Origin: Gerris lacustris
Taxonomy: Eukaryota > Arthropoda > Insecta > Hemiptera > Gerridae
Length of the DNA stretch: 64,000 bases
Reading direction: 5' to 3'
Assembly (NCBI GenBank): GCA_951217055.1
Contig: OX578286.1
Span: 29,704,720-29,768,719 of the forward strand
The position numbers were made by a program, and so were the translations under genes. How positions within the stretch are numbered: the stretch's first letter is position 1; each line of letters begins with the position of its first letter. Shown here in pieces: positions 11,835 to 24,752 of this stretch. The notes beneath the pieces are model-generated. The model was not told where the DNA came from. It saw only the letters and a list, made by a program, of their open reading frames with translations, and did not search any database.

Positions 11835-12855
11835 GCCGCGGTGTTCAAAGCATGCGGTTTATTACGCATGCGTTAATGCTAACCTAAATTAAATTATTCC
11901 GTCCTCTTTCCTCTTGTTTATATTTTTCTCTAATTATCTATTGATATAGTAAGTATTAAATGTAGGCTTGTTTTTTTTACTTTTATGTTTTCCCCAATTT
12001 GTTTTATCGAGATTTCAACTGAATTATCCGTTTTGGGTGTTTTAATGACCTCCTTAGTGGTTTTCTGCCACTCTGTGTTCTGCCAAGTCTGTATGTGTGT
12101 TATCATCGTAGCACCCAGGGTATTTAACCTAGAGAGTTGAAGCTTGGCAGAAAAATCAGTCCTTATTCTAGTTGTGCCGCCCGGACAAAAATCAAGATTT
12201 TCCGCCATTTTAAACTCAGTTTGCTGAGTCAGCAAAAAGTGGTCCGATCGAGTTGAAATTCGGCACAAAATGTACCTCTTTGTATGTCAAACAAATCTAA
12301 CAAATTTAATAATTTGATATTGGCCGTCATTTTGAAGTTATCGATTTTTGAGTTTTAAAACTTTGTCGGATAATAATACCGAAAGTATAAATACATTTTT
12401 GATACATACATCATATCGTTGGAACCGGTAAAACATAAGGAACAAATATAAAAAGCAAACTAATAAATTCAATTAATTATAGTATAAGTTATAAGTGAAC
12501 ATAATTATTAATTAGTGCGATACTTTTGTTAATCATCAAAGTTTGTTTACATCTATCAAAATACCGTCAAAATGCAAATAAATAAATTAAATAAAAATAA
12601 TGTAATTTTTTTTTTTTTTTTTTTTTTAAATTAGTTATTATTATTAAAAAACATTGTTATTTCAATAGTTATTATTATTTAAAATTACTTTAATAACATA
12701 TTCGGATTGGTTTATAAGTTGAACGTAACACTGCGCAAGTGCTAAAGAAAGGAGCGGTGGGGGAAAAACACTCATTGATGTCTACATGGCTTCATGAATG
12801 CATTTTAATCTATATATTGCCCAAACGCGCGTAAATAACGCATGCTATCAACCCA
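11835..12855 (+). mobile_element. Family F element, copy 1, with family E inserted
   Basis: Left end has AGCATGCGGTTTATTACGCA and CTTGTTTATATTTTTC; right end has ACACTGCGCAAGTGCTAAAG, GGCTTCATGAATGCATTTTA, ACGCGCGTAAATAACGCATG. The ends are inverted around GCATGCG. Family E (11985-12415) interrupts it. Confidence 0.65.
11985..12415 (+). mobile_element. Family E element, copy 1, inside family F
   Basis: ATTTCAACTGAATTATCCGT, GTAGCACCCAGGGTATTTAA, GAGTCAGCAAAAAGTGGTCC, GATATTGGCCGTCATTTTG. Shared with 39600-40065 and in part 30360-30565. Confidence 0.7.
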
Positions 12856-12916
12856 CCTTAAATCCGGCACTGATCATAATATCTAATCGAAAGGTGTTAT
12901 AACTAATCGTTATTTC

Positions 12917-13115
12917 TAGCCGCTAACCTCTAACCACTTCTAACCACCTCAAACCACATCTAATCACCTTAAACCACCTCTAACCACTTCAAACCACCTC
13001 CACTACCTCAAACCACCTCTAACCACCTCAAACCACCTCTAACCACTTCAAACCACCTCCACTACCTCAAACCACCTCTAACCACCTCAAACCACCTCTA
13101 ACCACCTCTAGCCTC
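12917..13115. repeat. Minisatellite of CTCTAACCACCTCAAACCAC units
   Basis: Degenerate ~19-bp units (AACCACCTCTAACCACYTCA) repeated about ten times, with two identical longer blocks near 12970 and 13030. Confidence 0.9.
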
Positions 13116-14039
13116 TTTTAAAAACTTTACAGAATTTTAATTGGATGTTTAAAGCAACAAAAGCATACATATTGTGAGTGGAATTTGCTCAAAATAAAAG
13201 AATGAATGATGAAGTTTTCCTTGATTAGTTTTATCTGATTAGACTTGTAGATTTTCCAAGGAAGGCGAGTTTTCAAATTTAAAGCCCAAAAGGTACGATG
13301 AGGGAGAAACGGTTCGAAATCCTTCTCTATTAATAATTGAATATGCTTGAAGTAGGGTTTCAGGATTCTGAAAGGGTGAATGTACTTCCAGCGTGGAAGA
13401 CTTGAAATTGGAGGAGGGTATTTGTAAAAGTTGGGGCCTCCACAGAACCAACGTTGGTCTTGGCATCTATTGAAAGTAGAGGGGAGTGGTTCTTGAGATA
13501 TCAAGGGAGTGGGAGATGGAATACTCCCCCCACCCTTACAAGACCTCAAAAACCAACATTGGCACACCAAAAATACTCTTCCCCCTCCTTTAACCAACCG
13601 AACCCCTTTTAAATATTTGTACAAACTGTTCTAGGGGTCAAGAGGCCTCAAGTGCTTAGGTTTTTTTCGTCTTAGAGTGGTACGTTCTAGTATTTTTTTT
13701 ATCTCTATGGTTGAAGAAAAGGACAGTTTTTTGTGGGGGTGTTTTTTCCATAAAAATTGAATTAGCTTTGTATTTTAACGCATTGTTGTTTATTTTTACT
13801 TTTTTTGCTTAATTGAGGAGAAAAAATTAATTACATTTTTTTGGTCATATTCCTATAGTCTTAGGAGAGTCATTTTTTTTAGACTCTTTAGACTTTTTTT
13901 AGACAATCATAAAGTCTGTTTTGACACAAAAAATAACTATAGTAGTCTGTAATACTAATTTATAGTTTCACAAACTTTTTTAAAATGTCATTGGTTGATT
14001 CATATATCTTAAATAAGTCAATTCGTTTGTTGGATGGTT
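13116..14039. other. No supported gene
   Basis: A 165-codon minus frame (13127-13624) has no family features; 13430-13600 contains an imperfect internal duplication (ACCAACGTTGG / ACCAACATTGG). The remainder is AT-rich. Confidence 0.5.
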
Positions 14040-14206
14040 CATAATTAAGAATTATTGTTAGAGCTTAATCATAAGCTAATTTCCTAACCTGGATTGTTTA
14101 AATTTTATTCTAAGACGTGACACTGAGTTTTTCTAGTTATGAATTAAAAGGTTGGATGCTCATATTTAGGCTCGAGTTTTAATTGTAAGTATGTTAGGTT
14201 TCACAC

Positions 14207-15189
14207 CTCAGAGCAAGGAAGGGGTAGAGGGAACAATACTATAGAAACTGGCTCTCAAAAAGTGGTTCATTATGCTACACCCCTATACTAAACCTCCCAA
14301 GCGGCAGACAGGTGAAACAGTATCGATATCTCGATAAAAACTCGAAATTTATCTGATATCAGTTGATAAGGATAAGAATAATGTGATATTTTCTTACGAC
14401 ATTTAATATTTGAATACAGTTTTCTTTATAAATACATATGTACTTTAGTGTTTGTTGTTAAACGTATTAATTATCTAAAGGTAGTTACGTTGTTAATACC
14501 AAGTAATAGTTCCTAGATAACCAAAAGCAATCTTATATAAAACAAAATCGTCTTCTAAAGAAATCACATCAGATTTTTCTCTAACATATTTGATATTTTG
14601 ACATATTTGAAATTTCGATAGTAAAAAAATCAAACAAAACATGGTACTTTTTCACTTTAGCACCCCCCCTATATCCCTTGGTGAATATAGTTATTTAGAC
14701 AAAGGAACATATACAAAGTAGCATTTATTACTTAGTCTAAATTTCTATTGACGAAGTGATATTTATTCCAATATACCTTGGGACAAAGGAATATCACACT
14801 TGTGAATATAATTGTGATCATATCCTTTAGTCTAATCAACTACTAAGATAAAGGAATATTAAATATAAAACTGAGGCTCAATATCTTTGGGAGACTAACA
14901 CACAAACCCTTAAGACTTTTGTAGGGCAGATTATTGTTTAGAACCCAGCGGGGTGCTAAAGTAAAAAAGTGCCCAAAACACTAGATGAGGTTAAAGGTTT
15001 TGTTGACAAGCGTCCGTGGGCACGGAAGGACAAGGAATAGACTAATAAGACAAGGACTAGTGACCACGTGATCGTGCTGTTGTCACTTTAGTTCGGATTG
15101 AGCTCGCTTGAGAGGTTTAGTATAGGGGTGTAGCATAATGAACCACTTTTCAAATCGCATTGCTCCCTCTATCCCTTCCTTGCTCTGAG
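14207..15189. mobile_element. TIR element with 8-bp target duplication (hAT/P-like), ~100-bp ends
   Basis: CTCAGAGCAAGGAAGGGGTA at the left mirrored by TATCCCTTCCTTGCTCTGAG at the right; arms extend through TTCATTATGCTACACCCCTA. Exact 8-bp flanks TTTCACAC at 14199-14206 and 15190-15197. Non-coding; contains another insertion. Confidence 0.88.
14646..14970. mobile_element. TIR element nested in 14207-15189
   Basis: ACTTTTTCACTTTAGCACCC at the left and GGGTGCTAAAGTAAAAAAGT at the right. Inside, AGACAAAGGAA and GGGACAAAGGAATAT-type motifs resemble the elements at 17080-17300 and 48009-48226. Confidence 0.75.
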
Positions 15190-15484
15190 TTTCACACTAG
15201 GAAGTGTCGTTAGACAGCTTTCACTTGTGCATTAGAAGGTTTGAAGTCTAGAAAAGAAACCTAATATTTGATACCCATATCTAGGTTAGTTTTAATTGAA
15301 AGTTGGGTAGGTTGGACGTATAGCTAGATTACTTTTACTTATGAATTGCATGGATCGAAATCTAGAAACTCATCAATTGGATATATATTAATATTCAAGT
15401 TCTAATTGCGTGTTGGTTAGGTTTAACTCCAGAACGCGCGCGAAGTTTATAAAAGTAACAATGTTCATATATATATATATTATA

Positions 15485-15920
15485 AGGTTTGTTCCGACCC
15501 CCCTAATTGTACCGTCCTTTGCATCGTCCCGCGGATCGTTGAGGAATTGTTTAGGACAGGTGTTATGCGCATGCGCTAACATTGTACTGTAATAAAATCA
15601 TGTCAGGTGGGAACAGATTTAGGACTGTAAGTCGCACTGTATTAAAAACATTCAAGGAAACTTAACAGTTAGGGAACCTTCCTGTTGATATATGTGTGAC
15701 GATCGACATAACTGCGCATGTCATACAAACCAGTACTTGATATATTGTCAGATGATCGTTTGGACTGTACAGTAAACGGTTTGCAAACGGTCCCTGCCAG
15801 GGTTGGAACAGTTTGGAGGACGGTACAAAACACTGTCACAAGTCAGGTTGGAGGCTTTTATCTATTGTGCATGCCCGAGACGATTCCGCAGACAGTACCC
15901 AACTTGGTTGGAACAAACCT
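15485..15920. mobile_element. TIR element, 436 bp
   Basis: AGGTTTGTTCCGACCCCCCT and TTGGTTGGAACAAACCT. Interior GC-richer with GCGCATGCGC and several CAGTTTGGA/TTCCAACC-type motifs. The short + frames (15410-15991) are by-products. Confidence 0.7.
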
Positions 15921-16150
15921 ATAGGCTAGTTCTAATATCAAGTTGGTTAGTATTTTCTCAAGGACGTGTCATTACACCCATTTACTTATGAATTCGTTGG
16001 ATTGAACTCTAGAAACGTAACAATGGTTATCTTATCCCTATAGCTAGCTCTAATTGAAATTTTAATAAGTCATAATGCAGGACGTTCTGCTATAACTCTT
16101 CCATTTATGAATTGGATGGATCGAACTCTGTTAACCACAAAAAGCTAATT

Positions 16151-17079
16151 TTTATGCCCTTCCTAAAAGTGATTCACTACCGTAATTCTTTGGTTTTTTT
16201 TTATCGCGTTGCCTTTTATAAGGCTATTCTTAAAGTTTTTTTAAATAGGAATTGTTATAAAACTAAAATGCAACAGCTTTGAGTATAAATGTCAGGTAAA
16301 TCTTCTGCAGGATCTTCGTCAGCAAGTTTAGATATTTTAACAATGATTTTCTAACTAAGACAACAAGAAAAAAACTAAACTAACAAGGAAGAGACAAAAT
16401 GTATAAAAAAGAAGTGTTTTTTGTGCCAGTTGGGACCTGAAAAAATAGAAAATGCAAGGAGACCACCCCGAGGGGCCTTCCTCGGATAAGATATGAAAAA
16501 AACATGGAGTTTTGGAAAACTAACGAAGGAGGTAAGGATGGAGAGAGAAGGTTAGGATTTTCCTGGTCTCACTGGGAGCTAAGAAAAAGAAGAAAAAGCA
16601 CCTCCCTCAGGTAGGGAAAACGAAAAGAATCCAACCCAGGGACTTATCCACGTCCTAGAAAATAAATTGGATTGGGAGTGCGACTATAGCGCTCCACTGG
16701 AGAACCTCGGTGGAAGAAAAGTGAAACAGAGAGAGAGAGAAAAAAAGAAAGAACCGACCTAGTTTAAAAAAAGAAAAAAACTACGGAACAAGACGGTAGA
16801 AGAATACAAGAATACGTGAGGATTGACAAATACTATAAAATAGAATCAATTAGATTTGAAAACATATGAGCTAAAAGAAGAAATCGAGGGAGAAAAAATG
16901 TGTTATCTGGAAAAAGGATTTTTTTCTTGAAACACGTACAAGATATTAAAGGATGTAGAAAAACTTGTAATCCAATTTTGAAATTGAATAATATGATATG
17001 TTGAACTGATAGAAGAAATAAGAATAAGTTTCTTTTGGTTAAATAAGATTTAAAGTTAAATAAAGTTTAGGGTACTTCA
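16151..17079. other. No gene seen
   Basis: 16430-16730 is GC-richer, purine-biased sequence without an open frame; the rest is AT-rich. Confidence 0.6.
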
Positions 17080-17299
17080 TTAGATTGTTACTCCCCTATG
17101 TTGTTTTAAAATATAAATGACTTTGAGTAAATAACTATTAAGACAAAGGGATGTGTAGTCCAATGTTCTTTGAGACATAGTACATCTCACTTCTGTTTTT
17201 ATAAGGGGAGTAACAGTCTGAAGAAGAACATTCCGGACACCTTCTTTAGATTGTTACTCCTCTGTTTTTTTTTTATAAAGGGAGTAACAATCTAAAGAT
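17080..17299. mobile_element. TIR element pair (TTAGATTGTTACTCCC ends)
   Basis: TTAGATTGTTACTCCCCTAT ... GGGGAGTAACAGTCTGAAGA, then a second small copy 17245-17299 (TTTAGATTGTTACTCCTC / GGGAGTAACAATCTAAAG). Confidence 0.7.
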
Positions 17300-17337
17300 T
17301 AAAGAAGAATAGGTTGAGAAAAGGTCTGTACATTACC

Positions 17338-17839
17338 CGGCTGACTCAATTTAAAATATTACAAAATATATCATTTCACTTCACAAAAACTTTTGCTTGT
17401 ATCTGATTGAAATTTTACATGCCAGTTTCAATTGTACTTTAGACTTTAGACGATGTGTATGAAGTTTTATTAAAATCGTTACGTTAGTACGCAAAATATC
17501 AGTAAAAACGTTGTTTTCTCTATTTTAAACGTTTAGGCCGCTTTAATAAATTTTTCGATCTTTAACACTTCATAGCAGTTCAATTTTACATTTGAAGCTT
17601 ATTTTTACGCGAGCGTTGCGTGCGAACGCTTGGGTGGGTAATGGTGTCCAACAAACTCGTCCTGAAAATTGGTAAAATGAACATGTATACCAAATTACAA
17701 CTAAATCAGCCAACTTTTACTCAAGTTATCGTCATCGGTCGATTTCGTAACGGTGGGTTTTGTGACGGTGTTTTTTTTTTTTGGTTTCACTCCCAGGCTC
17801 CAGACTATGGGCTAACGTGCCATAAGGAACTTTGTTCCA
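17338..17839 (+). mobile_element. Family D element, copy 1
   Basis: AAAACTTTTGCTTGTATCTG, TTTTAAACGTTTAGGCCGC, ACGCGAGCGTTGCGTGCGAA, CACTCCCAGGCTCCAGAC, ending TAAGGAACTTTGTTCC. It directly precedes the satellite array. Confidence 0.7.
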
Positions 17840-17875
17840 ATAATAAAATTAAGATAATAGGTTTGACAAATAGAA

Positions 17876-20800
17876 TGTAGAATGAGAATTCAAATAGTAT
17901 GAGATCATACGGAGGGATATAGAATATTATTAGTTAAACAAGGATAATGGGGCGGAGAAATAGAAAATCAAAGATTTGAATCCAACATTAGAATTGCAGG
18001 GATGTACAGAATGAGAATTAAAAAAGACTGAGATAATACGGAGGGATATAGAATATTATTAGTTAAACAAGGATAATGGGGTGGAGAAATAGAAAAACAA
18101 AGATTTGAATCCAACATTAGAATTGCAGGGATTTACAGAATGAGAATTAAAATAGACTGAGATAATACGGAGGGATATAGAATATTATTAGTTAAACAAG
18201 GATAATGGGGTGGAGAAATAGAAAAACAAAGATTTGAATCCAACATTAGAATTGCAGGGATGTACAGAATGAGAATTAAAATAGACTGAGATAATATGGA
18301 GGGATATAGAATATTATTAGTTAAACAAGGATAATGGGGTGGAGAAATAGAAAAACAAAGATTTGAATCCAACATTAGAATTGCAGGGATGTACAGAATG
18401 AGAATTAAAATAGACTGAGTTAATGCGGAGGAATATAGAATATTATTAGTTAAACAAGGATAATGGGGTGGAGAAATAGAAAAACAAAGATTTGAATCCA
18501 ACATTAGAATTGCAGGGATGTACAGAATGAGAATTAAAATAGACTGAGATAATATGGAGGGATATAGAATATTATTAGTTAAACAAGGATAATGGGGTGG
18601 AGAAATAGAAAAACAAAGATTTGAATCCAACATTAGAATTGCAGGGATGTACAGAATGAGAATTAAAATAGACTGAGTTAATGCGGAGGAATATAGAATA
18701 TTATTAGTTAAACAAGGATAATGGGGTGGAGAAATAGAAAAACAAAGATTTGAATCCAACATTAGAATTGCAGGGATGTACAGAATGAGAATTAAAATAG
18801 ACTGAGATAATATGGAGGGATATAGAATATTATTAGTTAAACAAGGATAATGGGGTGGAGAAATAGAAAAACAAAGATTTGAATCCAACATTAGAATTGC
18901 AGGGATGTACAGAATGAGAATTAAAATAGACTGAGTTAATGCGGAGGAATATAGAATATTATTAGTTAAACAAGGATAATGGGGTGGAGAAATAGAAAAA
19001 CAAAGATTTGAATCCAACATTAGAATTGCAGGGATGTACAGAATGAGAATTAAAATAGACTGAGTTAATGCGGAGGAATATAGAATATTATTAGTTAAAC
19101 AAGGATAATGGGGTGGAGAAATAGAAAAACAAAGATTTGAATCCAACATTAGAATTGCAGGGATGTACAGAATGAGAATTAAAATAGACTGAGATAATAT
19201 GGAGGGATATAGAATATTATTAGTTAAACAAGGATAATGGGGTGGAGAAATAGAAAAACAAAGATTTGAATCCAACATTAGAATTGCAGGGATGTACAGA
19301 ATGAGAATTAAAATAGACTGAGTTAATGCGGAGGAATATAGAATATTATTAGTTAAACAAGGATAATGGGGTGGAGAAATAGAAAAACAAAGATTTGAAT
19401 CCAACATTAGAATTGCAGGGATGTACAGAATGAGAATTAAAATAGACTGAGTTAATGCGGAGGAATATAGAATATTATTAGTTAAACAAGGATAATGGGG
19501 TGGATAAATAGAAAAACAAAGATTTGAATCCAACATTAGAATTGCAGGGATGTACAGAATGAGAATTAAAATAGACTGAGATAATACGGAGGGATATAGA
19601 ATATTATTAGTTAAACAAGCATAATGGGGTGGAAAATAGAAAAACAAAGATTTGAATCCAACATTAGAATTGCAGGGATGTACAGAATGAGAATTAAAAT
19701 AGACTGAGATAATACGGAGGGATATAGAATATTATTAGTTAAACAAGGATAATGGGGTGGAGAAATAGAAAAACAAAGATTTGAATCCAACATTAGAATT
19801 GCAGGGATGTACAGAATGAGAATTAAAATAGACTGAGTTAATGCGGAGGGATATAGAATATTATTAGTTAAACAAGGATAATGGGGTGGAGAAATAGAAA
19901 AACAAAGATTTGATTCCAACATTAGAATTGCAGGGATGTACAGAATGAGAATTAAAATAGACTGAGTTAATGCGGAGGGATATAGAATATTATTAGTTAA
20001 ACAAGGATAATGGGGTGGAGAAATAGAAAAACAAAGATTTGAATCCAACATTAGAATTGCAGGGATTTACAGAATGAGAATTAAAATAGACTGAGATAAT
20101 ACGGAGGGATATAGAATATTATTAGTTAAACAAGGATAATGGGGTGGAGAAATAGAAAAACAAAGATTTGAATCCAACATTAGAATTGCAGGGATGTACA
20201 GAATGAGAATTAAAATAGACTGAGATAATACGGAGGGATATAGAATATTATTAGTTAAACAAGGATAATGGGGTGGAGAAATAGAAAAACAAAGATTTGA
20301 ATCCAACATTAGAATTGCAGGGATGTACAGAATGAGAATTAAAATAGACTGAGTTAATGCGGAGGGATATAGAATATTATTAGTTAAACAAGGATAATGG
20401 GGTGGATAAATAGAAAAACAAAGATTTGAATCCAACATTAGAATTGCAGGGATGTACAGAATGAGAATTAAAATAGACTGAGATAATACGGAGGGATATA
20501 GAATATTATTAGTTAAACAAGCATAATGGGGTGGAGAAATAGAAAAACAAAGATTTGAATCCAACATTAGAATTGCAGGGATGTACAGAATGAGAATTAA
20601 AATAGACTGAGATAATACGGAGGGATATAGAATATTATTAGTTAAACAAGGATAATGGGGTGGAGAAATAGAAAAACAAAGATTTGAATCCAACATTAGA
20701 ATTGCAGGGATGTACAGAATGAGAATTAAAATAGACTGAGATAATACGGAGGGATATAGAATATTATTAGTTAAACAAGGATAATGGGGTGGAGAAATAG

Positions 20801-23800
20801 AAAAACAAAGATTTGAATCCAACATTAGAATTGCAGGGATGTACAGAATGAGAATTAAAATAGCTGAGATAATACGGAGGGATATAGAATATTATTAGTT
20901 AAACAAGGATAATGGGGTGGAGAAATAGAAAAACAAAGATTTGAATCCAACATTAGAATTGCAGGGATGTACAGAATGAGAATTAAAATAGCTGAGATAA
21001 TACGGAGGGATATAGAATATTATTAGTTAAACAAGGATAATGGGGTGGAGAAATAGAAAAACAAAGATTTGAATCCAACATTAGAATTGCAGGGATGTAC
21101 AGAATGAGAATTAAAATAGCTGAGATAATACGGAGGGATATAGAATATTATTAGTTAAACAAGGATAATGGGGTGGAGAAATAGAAAAACAAAGATTTGA
21201 ATCCAACATTAGAATTGCAGGGATGTACTGAATGAGAATTAAAATAGCTGAGATAATACGGAGGGATATAGAATATTATTAGTTAAACAAGGATAATGGG
21301 GTGGAGAAATAGAAAAACAAAGATTTGAATCCAACATTAGAATTGCAGGGATGTACAGAATGAGAATTAAAATAGCTGAGATAATACGGAGGGATATAGA
21401 ATATTATTAGTTAAACAAGGATAATGGGGTGGAGAAATAGAAAAACAAAGATTTGAATCCAACATTAGAATTGCAGGGATGTACTGAATGAGAATTAAAA
21501 TAGACTGAGATAATACGGAGGGATATAGAATATTATTAGTTAAACAAGGATAATGGGGTGGAGAAATAGAAAAACAAAGATTTGAATCCAACATTAGAAT
21601 TGCAGGGATGTACAGAATGAGAATTAAAATAGACTGAGATAATACGGAGGGATATAGAATATTATTAGTTAAACAAGGATAATGGGGTGGAGAAATAGAA
21701 AAACAAAGATTTGAATCCAACATTAGAATTGCAGGGATGTACTGAATGAGAATTAAAATAGACTGAGATAATACGGAGGGATATAGAATATTATTAGTTA
21801 AACAAGGATAATGGGGTGGAGAAATAGAAAAACAAAGATTTGAATCCAACATTAGAATTGCAGGGATGTACAGAATGAGAATTAAAATAGACTGAGATAA
21901 TACGGAGGGATATAGAATATTATTAGTTAAACAAGGATAATGGGGTGGAGAAATAGAAAAACAAAGATTTGAATCCAACATTAGAATTGCAGGGATGTAC
22001 TGAATGAGAATTAAAATAGACTGAGATAATACGGAGGGATATAGAATATTATTAGTTAAACAAGGATAATGGGGTGGAGAAATAGAAAAACAAAGATTTG
22101 AATCCAACATTAGAATTGCAGGGATGTACAGAATGAGAATTAAAATAGACAGAGATAATACGGAGGGATATAGAATATTATTAGTTAAACAAGGATAATG
22201 GGGTGGAGAAATAGAAAAACAAAGATTTGAATCCAACATTAGAATTGCAGGGATTTACAGAATGAGAATTAAAATAGACTGAGATAATACGGAGGGATAT
22301 AGAATATTATTAGTTAAACAAGGATAATGGGGTGGAGAAATAGAAAAACAAAGATTTGAATCCAACATTAGAATTGCAGGGATGTACAGAATGAGAATTA
22401 AAATAGACTGAGATAATACGGAGGGATATAGAATATTATTAGTTAAACAAGGATAATGGGGTGGAGAAATAGAAAAACAAAGATTTGAATCCAACATTAG
22501 AATTGCAGGGATGTACAGAATGAGAATTAAAATAGACTGAGTTAATGCGGAGGAATATAGAATATTATTAGTTAAACAAGGATAATGGGGTGGATAAATA
22601 GAAAAACAAAGATTTGAATCCAACATTAGAATTGCAGGGATGTACAGAATGAGGATTAAAATAGACTGAGATAATACGGAGGGATATAGAATATTATTAG
22701 TTAAACAAGCATAATGGGGTGGAAAATAGAAAAACAAAGATTTGAATCCAACATTAGAATTGCAGGGATGTACAGAATGAGAATTAAAATAGCTGAGATA
22801 ATACGGAGGGATATAGAATATTATTAGTTAAACAAGGATAATGGGGTGGAGAAATAGAAAAACAAAGATTTGAATCCAACATTAGAATTGCAGGGATGTA
22901 CAGAATGAGAATTAAAATAGACTGAGTTAATGCGGAGGGATATAGAATATTATTAGTTAAACAAGGATAATGGGGTGGAGAAATAGAAAAACAAAGATTT
23001 GAATCCAACATTAGAATTGCAGGGATTTACAGAATGAGAATTAAAATAGACTGAGATAATACGGAGGGATATAGAATATTATTAGTTAAACAAGGATAAT
23101 GGGGTGGAGAAATAGAAAAACAAAGATTTGAATCCAACATTAGAATTGCAGGGATGTACAGAATGAGAATTAAAATAGACTGAGATAATACGGAGGGATA
23201 TAGAATATTATTAGTTAAACAAGGATAATGGGGTGGAGAAATTGAAAAACAAAGATTTGAATCCAACATTAGAATTGCAGGGATGTACAGAATGAGAATT
23301 AAAATAGACTGAGATAATACGGAGGGATATAGAATATTATTAGTTAAACAAGGATAATGGGGTGGAGAAATAGAAAAACAAAGATTTGAATCCAACATTA
23401 GAATTGCAGGGATGTACAGAATGAGAATTAAAATAGACTGAGATAATACGGAGGGATATAGAATATTATTAGTTAAACAAGGATAATGGGGTGGAGAAAT
23501 AGAAAAACAAAGATTTGAATCCAACATTAGAATTGCAGGGATGTACAGAATGAGAATTAAAATAGACTGAGTTAATACGGAGGGATATAGAATATTATTA
23601 GTTAAACAAGGATAATGGGGTGGAGAAATAGAAAAACAAAGATTTGAATCCAACATTAGAATTGCAGGGATGTACAGAATGAGAATTAAAATAGACTGAG
23701 TTAATACGGAGGGATATAGAATATTATTAGTTAAACAAGGAGAATGGGGTGGAGAAATAGAAAAACAAAGATTTGAATCCAACATTAGAATTGCAGGGAT

Positions 23801-24752
23801 GTACAGAATGAGAATTAAAATAGACTGAGATAATATGGAGGGATATAGAATATTATTAGTTAAACAAGGATAATGGGGTGGATAAATAGAAAAACAAAGA
23901 TTTGAATCCAACATTAGAATTGCAGGGATGTACAGAATGAGAATTAAAATAGACTGAGTTAATATGGAGGGATATAGAATATTATTAGTTAAACAAGGAT
24001 AATGGGGTGGAGAAATAGAAAAACAAAGATTTGAATCCAACATTAGAATTGCAGGGATGTACAGAATGAGAATTAAAATAGACTGAGTTAATATGGAGGG
24101 ATATAGAATATTATTAGTTAAACAAGGATAATGGGGTGGAGAAATAGAAAAACAAAGATTTGAATCCAACATTAGAATTGCAGGGATGTACAGAATGAGA
24201 ATTAAAATAGACTGAGTTAATATGGAGGGATATAGAATATTATTAGTTAAACAAGGATAATGGGGTGGAGAAATAGAAAAACAAAGATTTGAATCCAACA
24301 TTAGAATTGCAGGGATGTACAGAATGAGAATTAAAATAGACTGAGTTAATATGGAGGGATATAGAATATTATTAGTTAAACAAGGATAATGGGGTGGAGA
24401 AATAGAAAAACAAAGATTTGAATCCAACATTAGAATTGCAGGGATGTACAGAATGAGAATTAAAATAGACTGAGATAATACGGAGGGATATAGAATATTA
24501 TTAGTTAAACAAGGATAATGGGGTGGAGAAATAGAAAAACAAAGATTTGAATCCAACATTAGAATTGCAGGGATGTACAGAATGAGAATTAAAATAGACT
24601 GAGATAATATGGAGGGATATAGAATATTATTAGTTAAACAAGGATAATGGTGTGGAGAAATAGAAAAACAAAGATTTGAATCCAACATTAGAATTGCAGG
24701 GATGTACAGAATGAGAAATAAAATAGACTGAGATAATGCGGAGAGATATAGA
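17876..24752. repeat. 129-bp satellite array, about 53 units
   Basis: GGGATGTACAGAATGAG recurs every 129 bp (for example 17999, 18128). Each unit holds GATATAGAATATTATTAG, AAACAAGGATAATGGGG and AACAAAGATTTGAATCC. As 129 = 43 x 3 and the minus strand frame has no stop in the consensus, it yields open frames of up to 553 codons made of a 43-residue repeat beginning MLDSNLCFSIS. Frames break at single-base indels (GGAGAAATAG to GGAAAATAG at ~19630 and ~22720; TAGACTGAG to TAGCTGAG in units at ~20860-21380 and ~22790) and at G-to-T changes giving ATTTACAG. Breaks are not avoided, so I read it as non-coding satellite. Unit variants include GAGATAATACGG, GAGATAATATGG and GAGTTAATGCGGAGGAAT. Confidence 0.95.

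Larger units (their letters stand above)
14040..16150. repeat. Old, diverged ~120-150-bp tandem repeat hosting MITEs
   Basis: TATGAATTG-GATGGATCGAA-CTCTAGAAAC and CTAATTG-AAGTTGGTTAGG recur at about 14140, 15300, 15345, 15410, 15985 and 16105. The array is split by the elements at 14207-15189 and 15485-15920. Confidence 0.55.

Noticed and set aside
13127..13624. 165-codon minus frame
   Set aside because: No family motif, no signal, and DNA shows an imperfect internal duplication; overlapping frames are equally open.
18133..24688. Long minus-strand frames of a 43-residue hydrophobic repeat as a gene
   Set aside because: They are a by-product of a 129-bp satellite; frames break at single-base indels and stops without any sign of selection, and no promoter or splice context is seen.
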